DNA of 22,399 nucleotides from Comamonas sp. lk (GCA_945901215.1 CAMDKE010000007.1:1-22399), one strand, 5' to 3'. Counted from the stretch's first letter, positions 1 through 8,119 are shown. The notes: generated by a model not told the origin, from the letters alone. A program made the numbers and translations.

Positions 1-1
1 G

Positions 2-127
2 CGCGGCATTGCCGCCATCGAAGCGACCCAGCGTGAGGGCAGCGGTATTCCCGCTGATCTGGTGATTACCAAGTTGGAAGCCAAGCTGGCTGCGGCCCGG
101 CAGGCCAAGGCGCAGCGCAACCGATGA
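2..127 (+). CDS. Probable antitoxin, C-terminal part (5' end outside window)
   Basis: An open frame enters from the left edge and gives 41 residues before a TGA at 125-127. The tail is charged and helical (GSGIPADLVITKLEAKLAAA, then Arg/Lys/Gln-rich). A Gly-x-Gly-Ile-Pro turn followed by an amphipathic helix is how many ParD/Phd-like antitoxins end where they bind the toxin. The stop overlaps the toxin ATG (ATGA at 124-127), so the two are translationally coupled as in a toxin-antitoxin pair. The DNA-binding N-terminus is not visible, so the antitoxin family is uncertain. It could instead be the end of an unrelated protein such as an HsdS subunit, but the overlap with a ParE-type gene makes antitoxin the better reading. 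Confidence 0.55.
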   Translation, partial: RGIAAIEATQREGSGIPADLVITKLEAKLAAARQAKAQRNR

Positions 128-441
128 AGTACCGGGTTTTGTTCAGCGAAGCGGCAGCCCTTGACCTGGGGCAACTGTTTGACTTCGCGCTGCAACGCGA
201 ACTGGACAGCGAAACCGGCGATCTGGATATCCCCGAGCGGGCCGTGCAGGCGATCAAGGACGGCATCGCCTTCCTGGAGTCCTCACCGTTTGCCTGTCGC
301 AAAGCAGGGAACAGCTCTTTTATTCGTGAACTGATCATTCCGTTTGGCAGCGCCGGCTACGTGGCGCTGTTCGAGATTGTGGACAGCAGCACCGTCATCA
401 TTGGTGCGATTCGCCATCAACGCGAAGACGACTACCACTGA
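124..441 (+). CDS. ParE/RelE-family type II toxin
   Basis: A 105-residue protein that starts MKYRVLFSEAAALDL and ends with a strand-rich section (GYVALFEI, STVIIGAIRHQREDDY). This is the usual ParE/RelE plasmid-stabilisation layout: an N-terminal strand, two helices, then an antiparallel sheet ending in an IRHQRED-type tail. Length is typical (90-110 aa). Family members poison gyrase (ParE) or ribosome-bound mRNA (RelE); the ParE-like tail favours gyrase, but that is inference. The ATG overlaps the upstream antitoxin stop (ATGA), and the hsdR reading frame begins 5 bases after the toxin stop, so the pair probably sits inside a restriction-modification operon and may stabilise it. No truncation is seen. 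Confidence 0.82.
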   Translation: MKYRVLFSEAAALDLGQLFDFALQRELDSETGDLDIPERAVQAIKDGIAFLESSPFACRKAGNSSFIRELIIPFGSAGYVALFEIVDSSTVIIGAIRHQREDDYH

Positions 442-446
442 ACACC

Positions 447-2798
447 GTGAACGAAGCCGAAACCCGTGCCGACCACATTGACCCAGCGCTAAAGGCAGCA
501 GGCTGGGGCGTGGTCGAAGGCTCGCGCATCCTGCGGGAGAAACAGTGCGAAATCACGCCGGGGCGGCTGCTGGGTGGCGGCAAGAGGGCGAAACCCGAGA
601 TCGCCGACTACGTGCTGGTCTACCGCAACACCAAACTGGCCACGATTGAGGCTAAAGCCTGGGACAAGTCTTACACCGAAGGCGTCGGCCAAACCAAGAG
701 CTACGCCACCAAGCTGGCCGTGCGCTTTGCCTACGCCACCAATGGCCAGAAGATTTACGGCATCGACATGGCGACCGGCATGGAGGGCGACCTGGCGCGG
801 TATCCCAGCCCCGACGAGCTGTGGGCGCAGACCTTTGCCGAGGCCGACCTAGCGAATGCCGTTTGGCGCGACCGTTTTGCCGCCATACCGTTTGAAGACC
901 AGGGCGGCACCTGGCAAGGGCGCTATTACCAAGACATCGCCATTGCCCGCGTACTGGAGTCCATTGCCGCCGGGCGGGACCGTATTCTGCTGACGTTGGC
1001 GACCGGCACTGGCAAGACTTTCATTGCGTTCCAACTGGCCTGGAAGCTGTTTCAAAGCCGCTGGAATCTGAAAGACTGGCAAGCAGGCACCGCGCCGACC
1101 CGCCGCCCCCGGGTGCTGTTTCTGGCCGACCGCAATACGCTGGCCGACCAGGCCTACAACGCTTTTTCGGCGTTTGAGAACACATCGCCCGGTTCTTTGT
1201 TGCGCATCGCTCCCGATGAAATCCGTCGCACTGGGCGCGTGCCAAAGAATGGCAACGTGTTTTTCACCATTTTCCAGACATTCATGAGCGGGCCGGGTGA
1301 AACACCGTACTTTGGCGAGTACCCGCCGGACTTCTTTGATTTCATCGTGGTGGACGAGTGCCACCGGGGCGGGGCCAACGACGAAGGCAACTGGCGGGCC
1401 ATCCTGGACTACTTTGCCCCTGCCGTGCAACTGGGCTTGACGGCCACGCCTAAGCGCACGCTCAACGCCAACACCTATGCCTATTTTGGTGACCCGGTTT
1501 ATGTGTATTCGCTCAAAGAAGGCATCAATGATGGCTTCCTGACCCCGTTCAAGGTCAAGCAGATTGCCACCACTATTGATGACTACACCTACACCCCGGA
1601 TGACGCGGTGATAGCGGGCGAAGTGGTGGCGGGCAAGCGCTACGTGGAGAGCGACTTCAATCGCATCATCGTGATTCCCGAGCGCGAAGCCTATCGGGTC
1701 AAGCTGCTGATGGGCATGATTAATCAGCGCGAGAAAACCATCGTCTTCTGCGCCACCCAGGCCCATGCCCTGCTGGTGCGCGACCTGATCAACCAAAACA
1801 AGACCAGCACCGATCCGATGTACTGCGTGCGGGTGACTGCCGACGATGGCGCACGCGGCGACTAGGCCCTGCGTGCCTTTCAGGACAACGAGAAGACTAT
1901 TCCGACCATCCTGACCACCTCACAAAAGCTGTCCACCGGCGTGGATGCCCGCAACGTGCGCAACATCGTGCTGATGCGACCCATAGGCTCGATGATCGAG
2001 TTCAAGCAAATCATTGGCCGTGGCACGCGCTTGTTTGACGGCAAGGACTACTTCACTATTTATGACTTTGTGCGGGCGCACCACCATTTCAATGACCCTG
2101 AGTGGGATGGCGAACCCATTGCGCCGGAGCCATCTGACGAACACACCGGAAATACCTGGGAGGTGCACGAACCGCAACCCGACTATCTTCCTAATGTGCT
2201 GGAAAAATCCGTGAAGGTAGAAGTGAAACTGGCCGATGGCAAAGTGCGTCAAATCCAGAGCATGACCGCCACCACCTTCTGGAGTGCTGACGGCACGCCG
2301 ATGTCGGCAGCCCAGTTTCTGGAAAACCTGTACGGCGTGCTGCCCGAGTTTTTTAGGGATGAAGACCAGTTGCGAACGCTGTGGAGCGCGCCCGATACGC
2401 GCCGGAAGTTGCTGGAAGGCTTGGCTGAAAATGGTTTCAGCAGGGAACCACTGGCCGAGATGCAGAAAGTGATTGAGGCTGAGAGCAGCGACCTGTTCGA
2501 TGTTTTGGCCTACGTAGCGTTCGCCCTGGCACCCCACACCCGCGCGGAGCGGGCGGCTATGGCCAAAACGGAAGTGCATCAACAATTCACGGACAAGCAA
2601 ACGGCGTTTGTAGATTTCGTGCTGGCGCAGTACGTGAAAGAAGGCGTCGAGGAACTTGACGCTGAAAAGCTCGCGCCGCTGCTGCGCCTGCGGTACCACA
2701 ACGCCATTGCTGATGCGGTGGCCGATCTTGGGAGTACTGAGCAGATCCGCAAGCTGTTTGTGGGGTTTCAGCGTCACTTGTACGAGGCGCAGCGATAA
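447..2798 (+). pseudogene. hsdR: Type I restriction enzyme R subunit (HsdR, EcoEI-like), interrupted by an in-frame TAG
   Basis: Read through codon 473, this is a 784-codon HsdR with a GTG start at 447, 5 bases after the toxin stop. The N-terminal nuclease domain shows D54 and E68-A-K70 of the PD-(D/E)xK site and a QTKSYA box (82-87). The translocase has Walker A ATGTGKT (185-191), DECH (303-306), LTATP (331-335), motif V (KLSTGVDA, just before codon 500) and motif VI QIIGRGTR (521-528). An EcoEI-type C-terminal domain follows. The only lesion is TAG at 1863-1865; the frame on both sides is the same and the protein similarity continues without a gap. The first ORF (447-1865, 472 aa) lacks motifs V and VI. 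The second could restart at GTG 1941, inside motif V (285 aa). Neither half alone should translocate DNA. It could be a real null allele, a readthrough site or a base-call error. Confidence 0.9.
1863..1865 (+). other. In-frame amber codon that splits hsdR
   Basis: TAG lies between GCACGCGGCGAC (ARGD) and GCCCTGCGTGCCTTTCAG (ALRAFQ). Related HsdR proteins as I remember them have Gln or Glu here (GD/E-Q-x-L-R-x-FQDNE), so a single CAG to TAG or GAG to TAG change explains it. The next base is G, and no recoding element is obvious. Confidence 0.85.
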
Positions 2799-2866
2799 GT
2801 TCTGCGCAACCCTGCGCTTCTCGCTTGCTGAGCTGGAAATCGTCCCTTCCGGGCCCGCGCTACTTT

Positions 2867-2872
2867 TACAAT
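2867..2872 (+). promoter_or_regulatory. -10 element (TACAAT) of lpxC, leaderless arrangement
   Basis: TACAAT ends 6 bases before the GTG at 2879, so transcription would begin at or next to the start codon. No Shine-Dalgarno sequence is present in the six-base gap, and the -35 region is weak. Confidence 0.5.
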
Positions 2873-2878
2873 CCACAC

Positions 2879-3802
2879 GTGCTTCAACAAAGAACCCTCA
2901 AATCCATTACCCGCGCTGTTGGCGTCGGGCTGCACAGCGGTCAGCGGGTGGAGATCACCTTGCGCCCGGCCGCGCCCAACACGGGCATTGTGTTTCGACG
3001 CGTTGATTTGCCCCACCCGGTGGACATCAAGGTGACCGCCGAGGCGGTGACCGACACGCGCTTGGCCTCCACGCTATCCGCCGGAGGCGCCAAGGTGCAT
3101 ACCGTGGAACACCTGATGTCGGCCTGCGCGGGTCTGGGCGTTGACAACATGGTGGTGGACATTACCGCCGAAGAGGTTCCCATCCTGGACGGCTCAGCCG
3201 CGTCTTTTGTGTTTTTGCTGCAAAGCGCGGGTATTGAAATGCAAAACGCGCCGCGCCGATTTATCCGCGTCAAGGCGCCCATCGCTGTGCGAGAAGGCAC
3301 TCCGGGCAATGAAAAATGGGCGACGCTGGAGCCTTTTCACGGTTTCAAGCTGAGCTTTGAGATTGACTTCAACCACCCGGCCGTCGACTCCACTGGACAG
3401 CGCGTTGAGTTTGACATGAGCGTGGGCTCCTACGCGCGCGACATTGCCCGCGCGCGCACCTTTGGCTTTACCAAAGACGTGGAAATGATGCGCGCCAACG
3501 GCCTGGCCCTGGGCGGCGGCCTGGACAACGCCATCGTGATGGACGACTACAAGGTGCTTAATTCCGACGGGCTGCGTTATGACGACGAGTTCGTCAAACA
3601 CAAAATTCTCGACGCCATGGGCGACCTGTACATCGTGGGCATGCCGCTGTTGGCGCATTACCGCGCACACCGCTCCGGCCACGCGCTCAACAACCGGCTG
3701 CTGCGCCAGCTACAAGCCCAGCCCCAGGCCTGGGACGTGGTCACGTTTGAGGAAGAGCGCAGGGCGCCAGCGGGCTTTGCGGAGCTAGCGCCGCAGTGGT
3801 AG
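2879..3802 (+). CDS. lpxC: UDP-3-O-acyl-N-acetylglucosamine deacetylase
   Basis: LpxC is the cytoplasmic zinc deacetylase that commits UDP-acyl-GlcNAc to lipid A synthesis. The protein is 307 aa, the family length, starting at GTG 2879 (MLQQRTLKSITRAVGVGLHS, the standard N-terminus). An in-frame ATG 54 bases upstream would add residues that homologues lack. Zinc ligands are visible: H78 in TVEHLMSA, and H241 and D245 in HKILDAMGDL. The general acid-base histidine is H268 in RSGHALNN. In related bacteria lpxC normally closes the ftsA-ftsZ cell-division cluster; here it directly follows restriction genes, so the cluster junction is broken or relocated. There is no Shine-Dalgarno sequence; see the -10 element at 2867. 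It converges on ruvC with a 19-base gap. Confidence 0.97.
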   Translation: MLQQRTLKSITRAVGVGLHSGQRVEITLRPAAPNTGIVFRRVDLPHPVDIKVTAEAVTDTRLASTLSAGGAKVHTVEHLMSACAGLGVDNMVVDITAEEVPILDGSAASFVFLLQSAGIEMQNAPRRFIRVKAPIAVREGTPGNEKWATLEPFHGFKLSFEIDFNHPAVDSTGQRVEFDMSVGSYARDIARARTFGFTKDVEMMRANGLALGGGLDNAIVMDDYKVLNSDGLRYDDEFVKHKILDAMGDLYIVGMPLLAHYRAHRSGHALNNRLLRQLQAQPQAWDVVTFEEERRAPAGFAELAPQW

Positions 3803-3810
3803 GGAGGCGT

Positions 3811-3838
3811 CCGGTCGCAGACTAGCGGCTGCGCCCGG
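3811..3838. repeat. Imperfect inverted repeat between convergent lpxC and ruvC
   Basis: CCGG-T-CGCAG (3811-3820) pairs with CTGCG-C-CCGG (3829-3838) with one mismatch and an 8-base loop, spanning the ruvC stop. It could act as a shared termination hairpin, but neither strand has a clear T tract after it. Confidence 0.35.
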
Positions 3839-4367
3839 CCTTGTAGCTTCCTGCCCCGGCCCCAAGACCATCGGCCTGGGCCATACGCGCCATTGCCGCG
3901 CCCGCATGCGCATGCGTGATGGCCAAACCCAAGGCATCGGCCGCGTCCGGGCCGGGTAGCCCGGGCAGGTCCAAGAGGCGGCGCACCATTTCCTGAACTT
4001 GCGTTTTGTCTGCACGGCCGTAACCCACCACAGCCTGCTTCATTTGCAGCGCGGTGTATTCGGCCACCGGCAAATGGGCATGCACCAGCGCCGTCACCAG
4101 CGCGCCGCGCGCTTGACCTAAGAGCAGCGTGGACTGCGGGTTGACGTTGACAAAAACGATCTCGATCGATGCGCAGTCGGGCCGGTAGCGCTCTACCACC
4201 TCGCCCACGCCGTCAAAGAGCACCTTCAGGCGCGCAGGCAGGGCTTTGGTATCGAGCTGGTGGGTGGTAATGGTGCCGCTGGCCACGTAGCGCAAGGCGG
4301 CGCCTTCTTGGTCGATAACACCAAAGCCGGTGGTGCGAAGGCCGGGGTCAATGCCCAAGATCCTCAT
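3822..4367 (-). CDS. ruvC: Holliday junction resolvase RuvC
   Basis: RuvC is the dimeric endonuclease that cuts Holliday junctions moved by RuvAB. The protein is 181 aa (E. coli 173) with start MRILGIDPGLRTTGFGVI. The four-acid metal site is visible: D7 (GIDPG), E69 (SIEIVF), and D141 and D144 (PDAADALGLA). The NVNPQST and LLLGQARGA sequences that follow the second acid are family hallmarks. A longer frame begins 16 codons upstream, inside mtgA, but the ATG at 4367 gives the canonical N-terminus. It is the last gene of the minus-strand operon, 13 bases after the mtgA stop. No ruvA or ruvB lies in the window. Confidence 0.96.
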   Translation of the reverse strand: MRILGIDPGLRTTGFGVIDQEGAALRYVASGTITTHQLDTKALPARLKVLFDGVGEVVERYRPDCASIEIVFVNVNPQSTLLLGQARGALVTALVHAHLPVAEYTALQMKQAVVGYGRADKTQVQEMVRRLLDLPGLPGPDAADALGLAITHAHAGAAMARMAQADGLGAGAGSYKAGRSR

Positions 4368-4380
4368 GGCGGGCCCTGGC

Positions 4381-5118
4381 TCATGGCAAGCGGGCCTCAG
4401 CCATGCGCCCAACAATCACCTGCGCGCGGTCGCTGAGGTATTCAGAATTTGGCAGTTTTTCAAAGTACCGGGGCCGGGGCAGCATGACGACCAAACGTGC
4501 CGCCTCAAACGGGGTGAGCTGGGCGCAGCTCTTGCGGTAGTAATGCCTCGCAGCCGCCTCTGCCCCGAAAACGCCCTCGCCCCACTCCACATGGTTGAGG
4601 TAAATTTCCAAAATCCTTTGCTTGCTCAATAGTCGCTCCAATAGCAGGGTCAGCACCAGCTCCTGGCCCTTGCGCAGCAGGGTGCGTTCACCCGACAGAA
4701 AGAGGTTTTTTGCCAGCTGCTGCGTGACGGTGGAGCCACCCACCACCTTGGGCGCTCGCCGCTTGGCGCTTGACGCTTGGCTGGAGGCGCGTTGCTCGGC
4801 GCGGTCCTGGGCTTTGGCATTTTTGACCCAGGCTTTTTCCAGCGCCGCCCAGTCAACGCCATCGTGCTGGCTAAAGCCATCGTCCTCTGACGCAATCACG
4901 GCGCGTTTGAGCTGGTCGCTGATGCTGGCGTAATCGCGCCAGTCCTGGCGCCAGCGCAGCACGGGCTTGGCCTGCACAATCTGCCATGCCTGCGAGCGCT
5001 CAAACGCACTGGACTCGGGGTCAACCCACGCCATGGCCGCAATGCGCAATGCAAAGTAGAGCTGCAAGGCCAGCAAAGCCAAGGCGGTCAGTAGGAGAAA
5101 ACGGCCCAGCGCCTTCAT
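4381..5118 (-). CDS. mtgA: Monofunctional biosynthetic peptidoglycan glycosyltransferase
   Basis: A 245-aa GT51 enzyme that polymerises lipid II into glycan strands at the periplasmic face (E. coli MtgA is 242 aa). An N-terminal membrane helix spans about residues 7-30. Motif 1 is AVIASEDDGFSQHDGVDW with catalytic E78. Motif 2 is GGSTVTQQLAKNLFL (127-141). RKGQELVLTLLLE with the second acidic residue E153 follows, then LSKQRILEIYLNHVEWG. There is no transpeptidase domain. An Ala/Ser/Arg-rich linker (about 100-122) separates motifs 1 and 2 and is longer than in enteric homologues. The ATG overlaps the stop of the upstream TonB-like gene (5115-5118), indicating translational coupling. Confidence 0.96.
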   Translation of the reverse strand: MKALGRFLLLTALALLALQLYFALRIAAMAWVDPESSAFERSQAWQIVQAKPVLRWRQDWRDYASISDQLKRAVIASEDDGFSQHDGVDWAALEKAWVKNAKAQDRAEQRASSQASSAKRRAPKVVGGSTVTQQLAKNLFLSGERTLLRKGQELVLTLLLERLLSKQRILEIYLNHVEWGEGVFGAEAAARHYYRKSCAQLTPFEAARLVVMLPRPRYFEKLPNSEYLSDRAQVIVGRMAEARLP

Positions 5119-5996
5119 TGCGGCACCATCGCTTGGGTTTTTAGCGTTTCATCGCGGGTAAAGGTGAACTGGGAAACCACCACCAACTGGTCGACGGTTT
5201 TGCGCATGGCCTGGCTAAAGCGGCCAAAGGGGCCGGCCGCGCGCGCAATATCCCTGGCCACACCGTCCAGTGCGGCATTGCCCGAGCTGCGCACCACCTC
5301 GGCCTCCAAGACCTCACCGGTGTGGTTGACCGTGACAATCATGGTCAGGGTTCCGTAGAGTTTCTGGCCATTTTTCTCTGGGAAATGGGCGGTTCCGCGC
5401 TCCTCAATGGCGCGCCGCATGGTGTCGTAATAGGCCGCATAAACCGCCTCGCGCACCGCCGGGCTGACGTAGCGTTTGCGCGGACGTGCGTTTTCGGCGT
5501 TGATGCGTTTTTCAATGGTTGCGAGCAGCTTGACCATTTGGCGGCGTTTGACCTCCAGAGCCTCTTTTTCCTGTGGTGTGTTGGCGCTGCTGGCCTGCAA
5601 GTCGCTCAGAGCGGTTATTTGTTCCTTGACACGAGAAAGGAGCAGGTTTTGCTGTTGCTGCAGGCTTTGTTTGGCCGCCGCAGTCAGCTGGGCCGATGGG
5701 TCACCGTCCTGCTCGTTCTCTGAGGCTGCCAAGATGCTGCTAGCCATTCCGCGGTCAGCCTGGCCGCCACCGGCTAGCGAGGCCTGCGCCACGGCCTGGG
5801 CCTGCTCGGGGGGCTCCTCGCTGCGGGCGTTGACCAACACCACCTCCAGCGGGGCATCTTGCGTCAAGCTATCAAAGGCCTGGGGGTCGACAAAACGCAC
5901 CGTAAGCACCGCTGCGTGCAGGCCTACGGACACCAGCAGCGCGCGCTGAAACAGGCTGACATTGCGCCACCGCTGCACGACTGTGAGGCCGGTCAT
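5115..5996 (-). CDS. TonB C-terminal-domain protein (TonB/TolA-like energy transducer)
   Basis: A 293-aa inner-membrane protein. A short cytoplasmic N-terminus is followed by one membrane helix (about 15-36, LFQRALLVSVGLHAAVLTV). A Gln/Ala-rich region (about 62-135) includes a probable coiled coil (LTAAAKQSLQQQQNLLLSRV), then a charged helix to about 170. The C-terminal TonB domain covers about 200-280: YGTLTMIVTVNHTGEVLEAE, RSSGNAALDG, and a closing strand VVVSQFTFTRDE. The Pro-Glu/Pro-Lys spacer of classical TonB is missing; the helical Gln-rich stalk resembles TolA more. No exbB/exbD or outer-membrane receptor gene is near, so an iron-uptake role is not supported; the company of mtgA points to an envelope role. 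A good ribosome site AGGAG (6005-6009) overlaps the stop of the upstream ribonuclease gene. Confidence 0.8.
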   Translation of the reverse strand: MTGLTVVQRWRNVSLFQRALLVSVGLHAAVLTVRFVDPQAFDSLTQDAPLEVVLVNARSEEPPEQAQAVAQASLAGGGQADRGMASSILAASENEQDGDPSAQLTAAAKQSLQQQQNLLLSRVKEQITALSDLQASSANTPQEKEALEVKRRQMVKLLATIEKRINAENARPRKRYVSPAVREAVYAAYYDTMRRAIEERGTAHFPEKNGQKLYGTLTMIVTVNHTGEVLEAEVVRSSGNAALDGVARDIARAAGPFGRFSQAMRKTVDQLVVVSQFTFTRDETLKTQAMVPQ

Positions 5997-6007
5997 CCGA
6001 GCAGCTC

Positions 6008-8071
6008 CTAAGGACTCGCCACCTGCGGCGCCTCGTTCAAGTCCACCGCAATCACGATAGGGCCAGCGACTTCTTCGTCCTGCTCGTCCTGCTCGTCTTG
6101 CAGGTCGGCATCGGGCGCGCCATCGTCGGCGTCTTCCAGCGGCGTGTCCAGGCGCTCCACGACCGTGCCGTGAATGTCTAGCGTGATGAGGTCCATCTCA
6201 CCGAGTCGCACCCGCACCCGCGCGCCACGCGGCAGGCCTTGCGCACCCATCACTGGGAGCACCAGTGGCAGGGTATCAGCGCGCACCATGTTGTCTTTGA
6301 ACACGCTGCAATCCAACTCGAGCACGGCGTTTTGCTGCAGGTATTTAAGCGTCCAAAATCGTTCCATGGCGCCCTGGTAGCCGTTGTAGGCGCTGTATGC
6401 CGCGTCAAAGCCGGAGATGATGGAAAACAGCGCCGCATCCTTGGGTTTGAAGGGCGCAGCCAAAGCCGCCGTGCTGCCGTGGCGGGCGCAGGCAATGATT
6501 TGCCATTGGTTGACCAGATCGGTGTAGCGGCGCAAGGGCGAGGTGCTCCAAGCGTAGCTTTTAACGCCAATGCCGGCGTGCGGCAGCGCCTTGGTGCCCA
6601 TGCGCACCTTGACTCCGGGGGCCAGCGAAGCCTGGCTGCGGTAAATGGCGGGCACACCGAGTTCGGCCATCCAGTTGCCCCAGGTGCTGTTGGCCAAAAT
6701 CATGGCTTCTGCCACGATCAGGTCCAAGGGAGCGCCGCGGGCTCGGGTGCTGATGGCCACCTCTTCGTCGCCTCGCGGTTCGGCTCCTTCATTTCCCACC
6801 AGCTTGAAGTTGTAGTCCGGGCGATTGAAGGTCTCGGGCTTGCCACGCACCACTTCACGTTTGGCCTTGAGGTCACGCGCCAGCCGGTGCAAAAACGCCA
6901 GCTTGGGCTGCAGGCCACCCAAGGGCGCGGGCTCGCTGCCCGGTGTGGTCAAGGCGGTTTGCAACCATTCTTCGGTGACGATGGCGTCCAACTGGTCATG
7001 GCGCAGGTTGTGGCTAATTCGCACGCTCTCGAGCCGGGTTTCGCTGGAAACAATCGTCAGCGTGGCCTCGTCTACGGTCACGTACAAGGACACCGCAGGG
7101 CAGTCACGCCCTTCCTGCAAGGTGTAGCTTTGCACCACGGCATCGGGCAGCATGGTGACCTTGTAACCAGGCATGTACACAGTCGACAGGCGCGCGCGGC
7201 CCAGGCGGTCGATCTCGCTGTCGGGTACCAGCGCCAGGCCGGGCGCCGCGATGTGCACGCCCACGGTAACGGTGCCACTACCCAGGCCTTGCACCGACAA
7301 GGCGTCGTCAATCTCGGTGGTGGCCGAGTCGTCGATCGAAAAGGCTGGCGCAGGGGCACTTGGCAGCGGCTCGGTGATGGCGGGCGCCGTGCTTGCAGCA
7401 AAGCCCACGCCTTGGGGAAAGTTTTCCAGCAAAAAGCGTTTCCAGTGGAACTGGTAGGGCGAGTCAATGGCGCCGCAGCGTTGCAGCAGGTCCAAGGGTG
7501 CGCTGCGGGTGGCGCGTGAGGCCTCGACCACAGCCTTGTATTCGGGGGCGTTTTTGTCCGGTTTAAACAAAATTTTGTACAGCTGCTCGCGCACCGGCTG
7601 GGGGCAGACGCCTTCGCCTAGCTCCTGCGCCCACTGGGCAATCAGCGCGGCCACTGCCTTCTTCTTCTCAATCGCCACCAGAGCCTGGGCGATTACCTCA
7701 GCCGACGCTTTGCGGAAAAAGCCTTTGCCCGCGCGGCGAAAGTAGTGCGGTGCCTCGAACAGGCGGATCAGCATGGCGGCTTGTTGTTCCAGCGTAGCGT
7801 CTTTGCTGAAGTAATCACGCGCCAGGGTGGCAAAGGAAAAATCGTCTTGCGGGGAAAACTCCCAGGCCAATTCCAGCTCAATGGTCTCGCTCAGTGCTTG
7901 GGCGCCCGCCATAAAGACCGCAGGCTCCGGCTTCTCAAAGCGCAGCAGCACATTGGCCCCTTTAACCTTCACACGCTTGCCACTCTCGAGCTCGACTTGC
8001 GCTGAGGCATCGCTCTCTGACAGCACCCGACCGGCCATAAATTTTCCGGCTTCATCAAACAATACAAACAT
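6008..8071 (-). CDS. RNase II/R-family (RNB domain) exoribonuclease
   Basis: A 687-aa protein. Residues 1-45 form a small barrel-like N-terminus (MFVLFDEAGKFMAGRVL). A helical region covers about 75-210. The RNB catalytic domain begins near 240 with FSIDDSATTEIDDALSV: D247, E253, D255 and D256 match the Mg-binding acid cluster of RNase II (the third position is Glu rather than Asp). VHIAAPG, DRLGRARLSTVYMPG and, further on, YAWSTSPLRRYTDLVNQWQI are RNB hallmarks. The C-terminus ends in an acidic Asp/Glu/Gln stretch that replaces the usual S1 tail. It degrades RNA 3' to 5'. It is not close enough to E. coli rnb or rnr to name safely. The start at 8071 gives the canonical short N-terminus; a frame open up to 8524 overlaps rodA and is spurious. 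It is the first gene of the tonB-like/mtgA/ruvC operon. Confidence 0.9.
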   Translation of the reverse strand: MFVLFDEAGKFMAGRVLSESDASAQVELESGKRVKVKGANVLLRFEKPEPAVFMAGAQALSETIELELAWEFSPQDDFSFATLARDYFSKDATLEQQAAMLIRLFEAPHYFRRAGKGFFRKASAEVIAQALVAIEKKKAVAALIAQWAQELGEGVCPQPVREQLYKILFKPDKNAPEYKAVVEASRATRSAPLDLLQRCGAIDSPYQFHWKRFLLENFPQGVGFAASTAPAITEPLPSAPAPAFSIDDSATTEIDDALSVQGLGSGTVTVGVHIAAPGLALVPDSEIDRLGRARLSTVYMPGYKVTMLPDAVVQSYTLQEGRDCPAVSLYVTVDEATLTIVSSETRLESVRISHNLRHDQLDAIVTEEWLQTALTTPGSEPAPLGGLQPKLAFLHRLARDLKAKREVVRGKPETFNRPDYNFKLVGNEGAEPRGDEEVAISTRARGAPLDLIVAEAMILANSTWGNWMAELGVPAIYRSQASLAPGVKVRMGTKALPHAGIGVKSYAWSTSPLRRYTDLVNQWQIIACARHGSTAALAAPFKPKDAALFSIISGFDAAYSAYNGYQGAMERFWTLKYLQQNAVLELDCSVFKDNMVRADTLPLVLPVMGAQGLPRGARVRVRLGEMDLITLDIHGTVVERLDTPLEDADDGAPDADLQDEQDEQDEEVAGPIVIAVDLNEAPQVASP

Positions 8072-8078
8072 GGCGTGG

Positions 8079-8084
8079 ATTGTC
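8079..8084 (-). promoter_or_regulatory. -10 element (GACAAT) of the RNase II-like operon
   Basis: On the minus strand GACAAT is followed by 7 bases and the ATG at 8071. No Shine-Dalgarno sequence fits in the gap. It lies about 30 bases from the divergent rodA -10 element. Confidence 0.42.
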
Positions 8085-8113
8085 CCATGGCGCAGCCCAG
8101 CGCGCTGGCATCC

Positions 8114-8119
8114 GATAAT
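8114..8119 (+). promoter_or_regulatory. -10 element (GATAAT) of rodA, leaderless arrangement
   Basis: GATAAT ends 6 bases before the rodA ATG at 8126; the gap CGCGCC has no ribosome site. The -35 region is not recognisable. Confidence 0.5.

Noticed and set aside
849..1796. Minus-strand frame of 315 codons antisense to hsdR
   Set aside because: Shadow of hsdR; no start context or recognisable domain.
1941..2798. Independent gene starting at GTG 1941
   Set aside because: The start lies inside helicase motif V and the frame is continuous with the first part of hsdR; it is the second half of the interrupted gene.
6239..7519. Long plus-strand reading frame (426 codons) antisense to the RNase II-like gene
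   Set aside because: It is the mirror frame of a GC-rich gene with clear RNB motifs on the other strand; no ribosome site or recognisable domain.
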